A DNA stretch of 64,000 bases from Colletes latitarsis. Lineage: Eukaryota > Arthropoda > Insecta > Hymenoptera > Colletidae. Of this stretch, positions 1 through 10,701 are shown piece by piece (position 1 is the first letter of the stretch; each line of letters begins with the position of its first letter). The notes beneath the pieces were generated by a model. That model was not told the DNA's origin and searched no databases. It saw only the letters and a list, made by a program, of their open reading frames with translations. Location of the stretch: contig NW_027488385.1 in NCBI RefSeq assembly GCF_051014445.1, positions 1,364,001 to 1,428,000 on the forward strand, written 5' to 3'. Both the position numbers and the translations under genes were made by a program.

Positions 1-437
1 GAAATATGCGAAAGTATGAGACTGATGAGGGCAAATCACAGGCCTAACCTAGACCTAACATGCGCTATCCTCTATAATATTGCTCCAAACCAGGTTTAAT
101 GGACTGTTTCAGTGTGGTACCGCTTTACTACATGATCCAAACCAGAAAAACCCTGGATCTGTTCAACAAGTATGTTAAAAATGCGAAAGCATGACCCTGA
201 TGAGGGCAAATTCCAGACCTATCCCAGACCTAACTTGCGTTGTCCTCCAAAATATTGATGGAAACCAGGTATAATGGACTGTTTCAGTGTCGTACCACAT
301 TACTACGTGATCCAAACCAGAAAAAGCCCAGCATCTAGCCAGGAAGTATGAGAAATATGCGAAATTATGAGCCTGATTAGGGCAAATCCCAGACCTATCC
401 CAGACCTAAAGTGCGTTATTCTCTATAATATTGACCG

Positions 438-475
438 AAACCAGGTTTAATGGACTGTTTCAGTGTGGTACCACA
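438..475. other. Dyad-symmetry cluster in the monomer core (example)
   Basis: Three short inverted repeats lie within 38 bp across the monomer boundary: AAACC-A-GGTTT (438-448), ACTG-TTT-CAGT (454-464) and the perfect 12-bp palindrome TGTGGTACCACA (464-475). The same arrangement recurs in nearly all monomers. Those reading CCACTTT instead of CCACATT keep a 10-bp palindrome. Dyad-rich satellites are known from centromeres lacking the CENP-B box and have been proposed to form cruciform or other non-B DNA. Any such function here is inference. Confidence 0.8.
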
Positions 476-628
476 TTACTACGTGATCCAAACCAGAAAA
501 AACCCAGGATCTGTACAACAAGTATGTGACGAATGCGAAAGAATGAGCCTGCTGAGGGCAAATCCCAGGCCTAACCTAGACATAACATGCGTTATCCTCT
601 AAAATATTGATCGAAACCAGGTTTAATG
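453..628 (+). repeat. Reference monomer, 176 bp, GTTCAACAAG type
   Basis: This is a canonical 176-bp monomer, starting at GACTGTTTCAG and ending before the next such core. In order it has the GGTACC palindrome, GTGATCCAAACCAG, AAAAAACCCAGGATCTG, a block of the 'caacaagtatgtga' type, ATGCGAAAG, GGGCAAATCCCAGG, CCTAACCTAGAC, GCGTTATCCTCTAAAATATT and GATCGAAACCAGGTTTAATG. The most constant parts across the window are the GGTACC core, GATCCAAACCAG, TGCGAAAGTATG and GGCAAATCC. CpG dinucleotides usually sit at about monomer positions 30, 84, 138 and 160. This copy reads 'gtacaac' rather than the usual 'gttcaac'. Confidence 0.9.
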
Positions 629-804
629 GACCGTTTCAGTGTGGTACCACATTACTTCGGGATCCAAACCAGAAAAAGCCCAGAATCTGGCCATCAAGTA
701 TCAGAAATATGCGAAAGTACGAGCCTGATGAGTGCAAATCCCAGACCTAACCTAGACATAACATGCGTTATTCTCCAAAATATTGATCGAAACCAGGTGT
801 AATG

Positions 805-980
805 GACTGTTTCAGTGTGGTACCACGTTAGTACGTGATCCAATCCAGAAAAAGCCCAGGATCTAGCCATCAAGTATGAGAAATATGCGAAAGTATGAGC
901 CTGATGAGGGCAAATCCCAGGCCTAACCTAGACATAACATGCGTTATCCTCTAAAATATTGATCGAAACCAGGTTTGATT
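805..980 (+). repeat. Reference monomer, alternative AGCCATCAAG type
   Basis: This 176-bp monomer represents the second common version of the central block. After AAAAAGCCCAGGATCT it reads AGCCATCAAGTATGAGAAAT before ATGCGAAAG, where the other class reads GTTCAACAAGTATGTGAAGA. A related form reads GGCCAACAAGTTTGAGAAAT (for example near 5,440). The rest of the monomer matches the reference type. The two classes are interspersed through both domains, and some monomers are recombinant between them. Confidence 0.85.
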
Positions 981-1459
981 GACTGTTTCAGTGTGGTACC
1001 ACATTACTACGTGATCCAAACCAGAAAACGCCAGGGATCTGTTCAACAAGTATGGGAAAAATGCGAAAATACGATCGTGATGAGAGCAAATCCCGGACTT
1101 TTCCCAGACCTAACTTGCGTTCTCCTCTAAAATATTGTCGAGACCAGGATTAATCGACTGTTTCAGTGTGGTACCACTTTAATACCTGATCCAAACCAGA
1201 AAAATCCCAGGATCCGTTCAACAAGTATGTGATGAATGCGAAAGTATGGGTCTGATGGGGGCAAATCCCAGGCCTAGCCTAGGCCAAACATGAGTTATCC
1301 TCTACAATATTGATCGAAACTAGGTTTAATCGTCTGTCTCTGTGTGGTACCACATTACTACCTGATCCAAACCAGAAATAACCCAGGATCTGTTGAACAA
1401 GTATGTGATGAATGCGAAAGTATGGGTCTGATGAGGGCAAATCCCAGGCCTAACTTAGA

Positions 1460-3156
1460 CCTAGCATGAGTTATCCTCTAAAACATTGTTCGGGACCAGG
1501 ATTAAGCGACAGTTTCAGTGTGGTACCACTTTACTACGTGATCCAAACCAGAAATAACCCAGGACCTGTTCAACAAGTATGTGATGAATGCGAAAGTATG
1601 GGTCTGATGAGGGCAAATCCCAGGCCTAACCTAGACTTAGCATGAGTTATCCTCTAACATATTGTTCGAGACCAGGATTAGTCGACTGTTTCAGTGTGGT
1701 ACCACATTACTACCTGATCCAAACCAGAAATAACCCAGGATCTGTTGAACAAGTATGTGATGAATGCGAAAGTATGGGTCTGATGAGGGCAAATCCCAGG
1801 CCTAACCTAGACCTAGCATGAGTTATCCTCTAAAACATTGTTCGTGACCAGGTTTAATTGACTGTTTCAGTGTGGTACCACATTACTACCTGATCCAAAC
1901 CAGAAATAACCCAGGATCTGTTGAACAAGTATGTGATAAATGCGAAAGTATGGGTCTGATGAGGGCAAATCCCAGGCCTAACCTAGACCTAGCATGAGTT
2001 ATCCTCTAAAACATTGTTCGAGACCAGGATTAAGCGACTGTTTCAGTGTGGTACCACTTTACTACGTGATCCAAACCAGAAGTAACCCAGGACCTGTTCA
2101 ACAAGTATGTGATGAATGCGAAAGTATGGGTCTGATGGAGGCAAATCCCAGGCCTAACCTAGGCCAAACATGAGTTATCCTCTACAATATTGATCGAAAC
2201 CAGGTTTACTCGTCTGTCTCTGTGTGGTACCACATTACTACCTGATCCAAACCAGAAATAACCCAGGATCTGTTGAACAAGTATGTGATGAATGCGAAAG
2301 TATGGGTCTGATGAGGGCAAATCCCAGGCCTAACTTAGACCTAGCATGAGTTATCCTCTAAAACATTGTTCGTGACCAGGTTTAATTGACTGTTTCAGTG
2401 TGGTACCACATTACTACCTGATCCAAACCAGAAATAACCCAGGATCTGTTGAACAAGTATGTGATGAATGCGAAAGTATGGGTCTGATGAGGGCAAATCC
2501 CAGGCCTAACCTAGACCTAGCATGAGTTATCCTCTAAAACATTGTTCCAGACCAGGATTAAGCGACAGTTTCAGTGTGGTACCACTTTACTACGTGATCC
2601 AAACCAGAAATAACCCAGGACCTGTTCAACAAGTATGTGATGAATGCGAAAGTATGGGTCTGATGAGGGCAAATCCCAGGCCTAACCTAGACCTAGCATG
2701 AGTTATCCTCTAACATATTGTTCGAGACCAGGATTAGTCGACTGTTTCAGTGAGGTACCACATTACTACCTGATCCAAACCAGAAATAACCCAGGATATG
2801 TTGAACAAGTATGTGATGAATGCGAAAGTATGGGTCTGATGAGGGCAAATCCCAGGCCTAACCTAGACCTAGCACGAGTTATCCTCTAAAACATTGTTCG
2901 TGACCAGGTTTAATTGACTGTTTCAGTGTGGTACCACATTACTACCTGATCCAAACCAGAAATAACCCAGGATCTGTTGAACAAGTATGTGATAAATGCG
3001 AAAGTATGGGTCTGATGGGGGCAAATCCCAGGCCTAACCTAGACCTAGCATGAGTTATCCTCTAAAACATTGTTCGAGACCAGGATTAAGCGACTGTTTC
3101 AGTGTGGTACCACTTTACTACGTGATCCAAACCAGAAATAACCCAGGACCTGTTCA
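1460..3156 (+). repeat. Local 5- and 6-monomer repeats
   Basis: Within this stretch 1,460-2,100 matches about 2,516-3,156 at an offset of 1,055-1,056 bp (6 monomers). Shared markers include 'aagcgacag' (1,505 and 2,561), 'cctctaacat' (1,651 and 2,706) and 'gtgataaatgcg' (1,933 and 2,989). The GGCCAAACATGAG monomers at 1,281 and 2,161 are instead 880 bp (5 monomers) apart. So short higher-order units of different sizes overlap here. Most monomers are of the 'gggtctgatgagggcaaatcc' and 'aaataacccagg' type. Confidence 0.75.
2151..2165. other. GGCCTA-ACC-TAGGCC inverted repeat (example)
   Basis: A subset of domain I monomers carries 'aggcc' instead of 'agacc' after CCTAACCT, creating a 6-bp perfect stem with a 3-nt loop. 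Other examples start near 9,537, 15,336, 24,296 and 34,661. These monomers usually also carry CAAACATGAG and CTCTACAATATTG downstream, so the variant marks a distinct monomer subtype. Confidence 0.7.
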
Positions 3157-4281
3157 ACAAGTATGTGATGAATGCGAAAGTATGGGTCTGATGGGGGCAA
3201 ATCCCAGACCTAACCTAGACATAACATGCGTTATTCTCTAAAATGTTGATCGTGACCAGGTTTAATTGACTGTTTCAGTGTGGTACCACATTACTACCTG
3301 ATCCAAACCAGACATAACCCAGGATCTGTTGAACAAGTATGTGATGAATGCGAAAGTATGGGTCTGATGAGGGCAAATCCCAGGCCTAACCTAGACCTAG
3401 CACGAGTTATCCTCTAAAACATTGTTCGTGACCAGGTTTAATTGACTGTTTCAGTGTGGTACCACATTACTACCTGATCCAAACCAGAAAAAACCCAGGA
3501 TCTGTACAACAAGTATGTGACGAATGCGAAAGAATGAGCCTGCTGAGGGCAAATCCCAGGCCTAACCTAGACATAACATGCGTTATCCTCTAAAATATTG
3601 ATCGAAACCAGGTTTAATGGACCGTTTCAGTGTGGTACCACATTACTTCGGGAACCAAACCAGAAAAAGCCCAGAATCTGGCCATCAAGTATCAGAAATA
3701 TGCGAAAGTACGAGCCTGATGAGTGCAAATCCCAGACCTAACCTAGACATAACATGCGTTATTCTCTAAAATGTTGATCGTGACCAGGTTTAATTGACTG
3801 TTTCAGTGTGGTACCACATTACTACCTGATCCAAACCAGAAATAACCCAGGATCTGTTGAACAAGTATGTGATGAATGCGAAAGTATGGGTCTGATGAGG
3901 GCAAATCCCAGGCCTAACCTAGACCTAGCATGAGTTATCCTCTAAAACATTGTTCGAGACCAGGACTAAGCGACAGTTTCAGTGTGGTACCACTTTACTA
4001 CGTGATCCAAACCAGAAATAACCCAGGACCTGTTCAACAAGTATGTGATGAATGCGAAAGTATGGGTCTGATGAGGGCAAATCCCAGGCCTAACCTAGAC
4101 CTAGCATGAGTTATCCTCTAACATATTGTTCGAGACCAGGATTAGTCGACTGTTTCAGTGTGGTACCACTTTACTACGTGATCCAAACCAGAAATAACCC
4201 AGGATCTGTTCCACAAGTATGTGAAGAATGCGAAAGTATGGGTCTGATGGGGGCAAATCCCAGGCCTAGCCTAGACCTAGC
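3157..4281 (+). repeat. Mosaic satellite stretch with transplanted patch
   Basis: This stretch has no single long-range match on its left side. It alternates GTTGATCGTGACCAGG monomers (from near 3,241 and 3,769, 528 bp or three monomers apart) with a patch at about 3,491-3,762 that matches about 500-771. The right part, from about 4,034, matches 7,550 onward at an offset of 3,516 bp (20 monomers). It is entirely satellite. Confidence 0.75.
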
Positions 4282-5452
4282 ATGAGTCATCCTCTAAAAT
4301 ATTGTTCGAGACCAGGATTAATCGACTGTTTCAGTGTGGTACCACTTTACTACGTGATCCAAACCAAAAATAATACAGGATCTGTTCAACAAGTATGTGA
4401 AGAATGCGAAAGTATGGGTCTGATGAGGGCAAATCCTAGCCCTAACCCAAACCTAACATGCGTTATCATCAAAAATATTGATCGAAACCAGGTTTAACTG
4501 ACTGTTTCAGTGTGGTACCACATTACTACGTGATCCAAACCAGAAAAACCTAGGATCTGTTCAACAAGCATGTGAAGAATGCGAAGGTATGAGCCAGATG
4601 AGGGCAAATCCTAGACCTAACGCAGACCTAACATGCGTTATCCTCTGAAATATTGGTTGTATCCAGGTTTAACTGACTGTTTCAGTGTGATACCACATAA
4701 CTACGTGATCCAATCCAGAAAAAACCCAGGAGCTGGCCAACAAGTATGAGAGATATGCGAAAGTATAAGCCTGATGCGGGCAAATCCTGGACCGAACCCA
4801 GACCTAACATGCGTTATCCTCTAAAGTATAGATCGAGACCAGGTATAATTGACTGATTCAGTGTGGTACTACATCACTATGTGATTCAATCCAGAAAAAG
4901 CAACGGATCTTGCTATCAAGTATGAGAAATATGCGAAAGTATGAGCCTGATGAGGGCAAATCCCACACCTAACCGAGTCCTAACCGGCGTTATCCTCTAA
5001 AATGTTGATCGTGACCAGGTTTAATTGACTGTTTCAGTGTGGTACCACATTACTACCTGATCCAAACCAGAAATAACCCAGGATCTGTTCATCAAGTATG
5101 TGAAGAATGCGAAAGTATGGGTCTGATGAGGGCAAATCCCAGGCTTAACCTAGGCCTAACATGAGTTATCCTCTACAATATTGATCGAATCCAGGTTTAA
5201 TCGACTGTCACTGTGTGGTACCACATTACTACCTGATCCAAACCAGAAATAACCAAGGACCTGTTCAACAAGTATGTGAAAAACGCGAAACTATGAGCCT
5301 GATGTGGGCAATTCCCAGACCTATCCCAGACATAACTTGCGTTATCCTCTAAAATATTGATCGAAACCAGGTTTAATCGACTGTTTCAGTGTGGTACCAC
5401 ATTACTACGTGTCCAAACCAGTGAAAGCACAGAATCTGGCCAACAAGTTTGA
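4282..5452 (+). repeat. Seven-monomer module M, copy 1
   Basis: Module M is about 1,170 bp and recurs in domain I starting at 4,282, 7,798, 11,139, 20,099 and 30,464, with shortened forms at 40,829 and 47,336. It begins at ATGAGTCATCCTCTAAAATA and ends at GAGAAATATGCG. Internal hallmarks in order are AATAATACAGG, CCTAGCCCTAACCCAAACC, CTCTGAAATATTGGTTGTAT, CATAACTACGTG, AAATATAGATCGAGACC and CACCTAACCGAGTCCTAACC. Copy 1 is distinguished by AAACCAAAAATAATACAGG and by 'gatcgaatccagg' near 5,184. Confidence 0.85.
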
Positions 5453-7545
5453 GAAATATGCGAAAGTATGAGACTGATGAGGGCAAATCACAGGCCTAAC
5501 CTAGACCTAACATGCGCTATCCTCTATAATATTGCTCCAAACCAGGTTTAATGGACTGTTTCAGTGTGGTACCGCTTTACTACATGATCCAAACCAGAAA
5601 AACCCTGGATCTGTTCAACAAGTATGTTAAAAATGCGAAAGCATGACCCTGATGAGGGCAAATTCCAGACCTATCCCAGACCTAACTTGCATTGTCCTCC
5701 AAAATATTGATGGAAACCAGGTATAATGGACTGTTTCAGTGTCGTACCACATTACTACGTGATCCAAACCAGAAAAAGCCCAGCATCTAGCCAGGAAGTA
5801 TGAGAAATATGCGAAATTATGAGCCTGATTAGGGCAAATCCCAGACCTATCCCAGACCTAAAGTGCGTTATTCTCTATAATATTGACCGAAACCAGGTTT
5901 AATGGACTGTTTCAGTGTGGTACCACATTACTACGTGATCCAAACCAGAAAAAACCCAGGATCTGTACAACAAGTATGTGACGAATGCGAAAGAATGAGC
6001 CTGCTGAGGGCAAATCCCAGGCCTAACCTAGACATAACATGCGTTATCCTCTAAAATATTGATCGAAACCAGGTTTAATGGACCGTTTCAGTGTGGTACC
6101 ACATTACTTCGGGATCCAAACCAGAAAAAGCCCAGAATCTGGCCATCAAGTATCAGAAATATGCGAAAGTACGAGCCTGATGAGTGCAAATCCCAGACCT
6201 AACCTAGACATAACATGCGTTATTCTCCAAAATATTGATCGAAACCAGGTGTAATGGACTGTTTCAGTGTGGTACCACGTTAGTACGTGATCCAATCCAG
6301 AAAAAGCCCAGGATCTAGCCATCAAGTATGAGAAATATGCGAAAGTATGAGCCTGATGAGGGCAAATCCCAGGCCTAACCTAGACATAACATGCGTTATC
6401 CTCTAAAATATTGATCGAAACCAGGTTTGATTGACTGTTTCAGTGTGGTACCACATTACTACGTGATCCAAACCAGAAAACGCCAGGGATCTGTTCAACA
6501 AGTATGGGAAAAATGCGAAAATACGATCGTGATGAGAGCAAATCCCGGACTTTTCCCAGACCTAACTTGCGTTCTCCTCTAAAATATTGTCGAGACCAGG
6601 ATTAATCGACTGTTTCAGTGTGGTACCACTTTAATACCTGATCCAAACCAGAAAAATCCCAGGATCCGTTCAACAAGTATGTGATGAATGCGAAAGTATG
6701 GGTCTGATGGGGGCAAATCCCAGGCCTAGCCTAGGCCAAACATGAGTTATCCTCTACAATATTGATCGAAACTAGGTTTAATCGTCTGTCTCTGTGTGGT
6801 ACCACATTACTACCTGATCCAAACCAGAAATAACCCAGGATCTGTTGAACAAGTATGTGATGAATGCGAAAGTATGGGTCTGATGAGGGCAAATCCCAGG
6901 CCTAACTTAGACCTAGCATGAGTTATCCTCTAAAACATTGTTCGGGACCAGGATTAAGCGACAGTTTCAGTGTGGTACCACTTTACTACGTGATCCAAAC
7001 CAGAAATAACCCAGGACCTGTTCAACAAGTATGTGATGAATGCGAAAGTATGGGTCTGATGAGGGCAAATCCCAGGCCTAACCTAGACCTAGCATGAGTT
7101 ATCCTCTAACATATTGTTCGAGACCAGGATTAGTCGACTGTTTCAGTGTGGTACCACATTACTACCTGATCCAAACCAGAAATAACCCAGGATCTGTTGA
7201 ACAAGTATGTGATGAATGCGAAAGTATGGGTCTGATGAGGGCAAATCCCAGGCCTAACCTAGACCTAGCATGAGTTATCCTCTAAAACATTGTTCGTGAC
7301 CAGGTTTAATTGACTGTTTCAGTGTGGTACCACATTACTACCTGATCCAAACCAGAAATAACCCAGGATCTGTTGAACAAGTATGTGATAAATGCGAAAG
7401 TATGGGTCTGATGAGGGCAAATCCCAGGCCTAACCTAGACCTAGCATGAGTTATCCTCTAAAACATTGTTCGAGACCAGGATCAAGCGACTGTTTCAGTG
7501 TGGTACCACTTTACTACGTGATCCAAACCAGAAATAACCCAGGAC
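5453..7545 (+). repeat. Domain I, 12-monomer block, copy 2
   Basis: This is the second copy of the block at 1-2,090, 31 monomers downstream. Differences are sparse, for example 'cttgcattgtc' here against 'cttgcgttgtc' in copy 1, and 'ggatcaagcg' against 'ggattaagcg'. Near 7,545 the match switches from the 5,452-bp offset to a 3,516-bp offset, so the sequence goes directly into a second copy of the module M neighbourhood. Confidence 0.85.
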
Positions 7546-9003
7546 CTGTTCAACAAGTATGTGATGAATGCGAAAGTATGGGTCTGATGAGGGCAAATCC
7601 CAGGCCCAACCTAGACCTAGCATGAGTTATCCTCTAACATATTGTTCGAGACCAGGATTAGTCGACTGTTTCAGTGTGGTACCACTTTACTACGTGATCC
7701 AAACCAGAAATAACCCAGGATCTGTTCCACAAGTATGTGAAGAATGCGAAAGTATGGGTCTGATGGGGGCAAATCCCAGGCCTAGCCTAGACCTAGCATG
7801 AGTCATCCTCTAAAATATTGTTCGAGACCAGGATTAATCGACTGTTTCAGTGTGGTACCACTTTACTACGTGATCCAAACCAGAAATAATACAGGATCTG
7901 TTCAACAAGTATGTGAAGAATGCGAAAGTATGGGTCTGATGAGGGCAAATCCTAGCCCTAACCCAAACCTAACATGCGTTATCATCAAAAATATTGATCG
8001 AAACCAGGTTTAACTGACTGTTTCAGTGTGGTACCACATTACTACGTGATCCAAACCAGAAAAACCTAGGATCTGTTCAACAAGCATGTGAAGAATGCGA
8101 AGGTATGAGCCAGATGAGGGCAAATCCTAGACCTAACGCAGACCTAACATGCGTTATCCTCTGAAATATTGGTTGTATCCAGGTTTAACTGACTGTTTCA
8201 GTGTGATACCACATAACTACGTGATCCAATCCAGAAAAAACCCAGGAGCTGACCAACAAGTATGAGAGATATGCGAAAGTATAAGCCTGATGCGGGCAAA
8301 TCCTGGACCGAACCCAGACCTAACATGCGTTATCCTCTAAAATATAGATCGAGACCAGGTATAATTGACTGATTCAGTGTGGTACTACATCACTATGTGA
8401 TCCAATCCAGAAAAAGCAACGGATCTTGCTATCAAGTGTGAGAAATATGCGAAAGTATGAGCCTGATGAGGGCAAATCCCACACCTAACCGAGTCCTAAC
8501 CGGCGTTATCCTCTAAAATGTTGATCGTAACCAGGTTTAATTGACTGTTTCAGTGTGGTACCACATTACTACCTGATCCAAACCAGAAATAACCCAGGAT
8601 CTGTTCAACAGGTATGTGAAGAATGCGAAAGTATGGGTCTGATGAGGGCAAATCCCAGGCTTAACCTAGGCCTAACATGAGTTATCCTCTACAATATTGA
8701 TCGAAACCAGGTTTAATCGACTGTCACTGTGTGGTACCACATTACTACCTGATCCAAACCAGAAATAACCCAGGACCTGTTCAACAAGTATGTGAAAAAC
8801 GCGAAACTATGAGCCTGATGTGGGCAATTCCCAGACCTATCCCAGACATAACTTGCGTTATCCTCTAAAATATTGATCGAAACCAGATTTAATCGACTGT
8901 TTCAGTGTGGTACCACATTACTACGTGTCCAAACCAGTGAAAGCACAGAATCTGGCCAACAAGTTTGAGAAATATGCGAAAGTATGAGACTGATGAGGGC
9001 AAA
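7546..9003 (+). repeat. Module M, copy 2, with left flank
   Basis: The module proper is about 7,798-8,968 and is preceded by 1.4 monomers that also match the flank of copy 1 (offset 3,516 bp). Copy 2 reads 'gctgaccaac' near 8,248 where the others read 'gctggccaac', and 'caagtgtgag' near 8,433. The correspondence with copy 1 ends just after GCAAATCACAGG near 9,010: copy 1 continues with 'ctaacatgcgctatcc' and copy 2 with 'ctagcatgagttaccc'. Confidence 0.85.
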
Positions 9004-10701
9004 TCACAGGCGTAACCTAGACCTAGCATGAGTTACCCTCTAAAATATTGATCGAGACCAGGTTTAATGGACTGTTTCAGTGTGGTACCACATTACTACG
9101 TGATCCAAACCAGAAAAAACCCTGGATCTGTTCAACAAGTATGTGAAAAACGCGAAACTATGAGCCTGATGAGGGCAAATCCCAGACCTATCCCAGACCT
9201 AAAATGCGTTATCCTCTAAAATATTTATCAAGACCAGGTTTAATTGAATGTTTCAGTGTGGTACCACATTACTACGTGATCCAATCCAGAAAAAGCCCAG
9301 GATCTGGCCATCAGGTATAAGAGATATGCGGAAGTATGACCCTGATGAGGGCAAATCCCAGGCCTAATCTAGGCCTAACATGCGTTATCCTCTAAAATAT
9401 TGATCGAAACTAGGATTAATGGACTGTTTCAGCGTGGTACCACATTACTACGTGTTCCAATCCAGAAGTAACCCAGGACCTGTTCAACAAGTATGTGATG
9501 AATGCGAAAGTATGGGTCTGATGGGGGCAAATCCCAGGCCTAACCTAGGCCAAACATGAGTTATCCTCTACAATATTGATCGAAACCAGGTTTAATGGTC
9601 TGTTTCAGCGTGGTACCACATTACTACCTGATCCAAACCAGAAATAACCCAGGATCTGTTGAACAAGTATGTGATGAATGCGAAGGTATGGGTCTGATGA
9701 GGGCAAATCCCAGGCCTAGCCTAGACCTAGCATGAGTCATCCTGTAAAATATTGTTCGAGACCAGGATTAATCGACTGTTTCAGTGTGGTACCACATTAC
9801 TACGTGATCCAAACCAGAAATAATACAGGATCTGTTCAACAAGTATGTGAAGAATGCGAAAGTATGGGTCTGATGAGGGCAAATCCCAGGCCTAACCTAG
9901 ACCTAGCATGAGTTATCCTCTAAAACATTGTTCGAGAGCAGGACTAAGCGACAGTTTCAGTGTGGTACCACTTTACTACGTGATCCAAACCAGAAATAAC
10001 CCAGGACCTGTTCAACAAGTATGTGATGAATGCGAAAGTATGGGTCTGATGAGGGCAAATCCCAGGCCTAACCTAGACCTAGCATGAGTTATCCTCTAAA
10101 ACATTGTTCGTGACCAGGTTTAATTGACTGTTTCAGAGTGGTACCACATTACTACCTGATCCAAACCAGAAATAACCCAGGATCTGTTGAACAAGTATGT
10201 GATGAATGCGAAAGTATGGGTCTGATGAGGGCAAATCCCAGGCCTAGCCTAGACCTAGCATGAGTCATCCTGTAAAATATTGTTCGAGACCAGGATTAAT
10301 CGACTGTTTCAGTGTGGTACCACTTTACTACGTGATCCAAACCAGAAATAATACAGGATCTGTTCAACAAGTATGTGAAGAATGCGAAAGTATGGGTCTG
10401 ATGAGGGCAAATCCCAGGCCTAACCTAGACATAGCATGAGTTATCCTCTAAAACATTGTTCGAGAGCAGGACTAAGCGACAGTTTCAGTGTGGTACCACT
10501 TTACTACGTGATCCAAACCAGAAATAACCCAGGACCTGTTCAACAAGTATGTGATGAATGCGAAAGTATGGGACTCATGAGGGCAAATCCCAGGCCTAAC
10601 CTAGACCTAGCATGAGTTATCCTCTAACATATTGTTCGAGACCAGGATTAATCGACTGTTTCAGTGTGGTACCACTTTACTACGTGATCCAAACCAGAAA
10701 T
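9004..10701 (+). repeat. Mosaic satellite with 3-monomer tandem repeat
   Basis: The left part contains AAATATTTATCAAGACC and GTTTCAGCGTGG monomers, related to the stretch near 15,000-15,240. From about 9,731 a three-monomer (528 bp) unit is tandemly repeated: CATGAGTCATCCTGTAAAAT occurs at 9,731 and 10,259, and GAGAGCAGGACTAAGCGACA near 9,935 and 10,463. The right end resembles the sequence upstream of copy C (about 29,760-30,026). Confidence 0.75.

Larger units (their letters stand above)
1..2090 (+). repeat. Domain I, 12-monomer block, copy 1
   Basis: This segment of about 12 monomers matches 5,453-7,545 at a constant offset of 5,452 bp (31 monomers) with only scattered substitutions. Shared private markers include 'ccgctttactacatg' near 116, 'cgggatccaaacc' near 658, 'ttcggga/gggacc' variants and 'gtgataaatgcg' near 1,933. 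The match ends near 2,090, where copy 1 continues with a GGCCTAACCTAGGCC monomer and copy 2 does not. Copy 1 runs off the left edge, so its true start is unknown. Confidence 0.85.

Noticed and set aside
4436..4460. Telomere-like CCCTAACCC within CCTAGCCCTAACCCAAACC
   Set aside because: It occurs once per certain monomers inside a degenerate CCTAAC-rich stretch and never as a tandem telomere repeat. It is a sequence coincidence within the satellite.
9200..9300. Possible boundary with domain II because ATATTTATCAAGACCAGG, common after 51,750, also occurs here
   Set aside because: The marker is shared by both domains (also near 15,020, 23,980 and 34,345), and the surrounding monomers are of domain I type. 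It alone does not define the domain.
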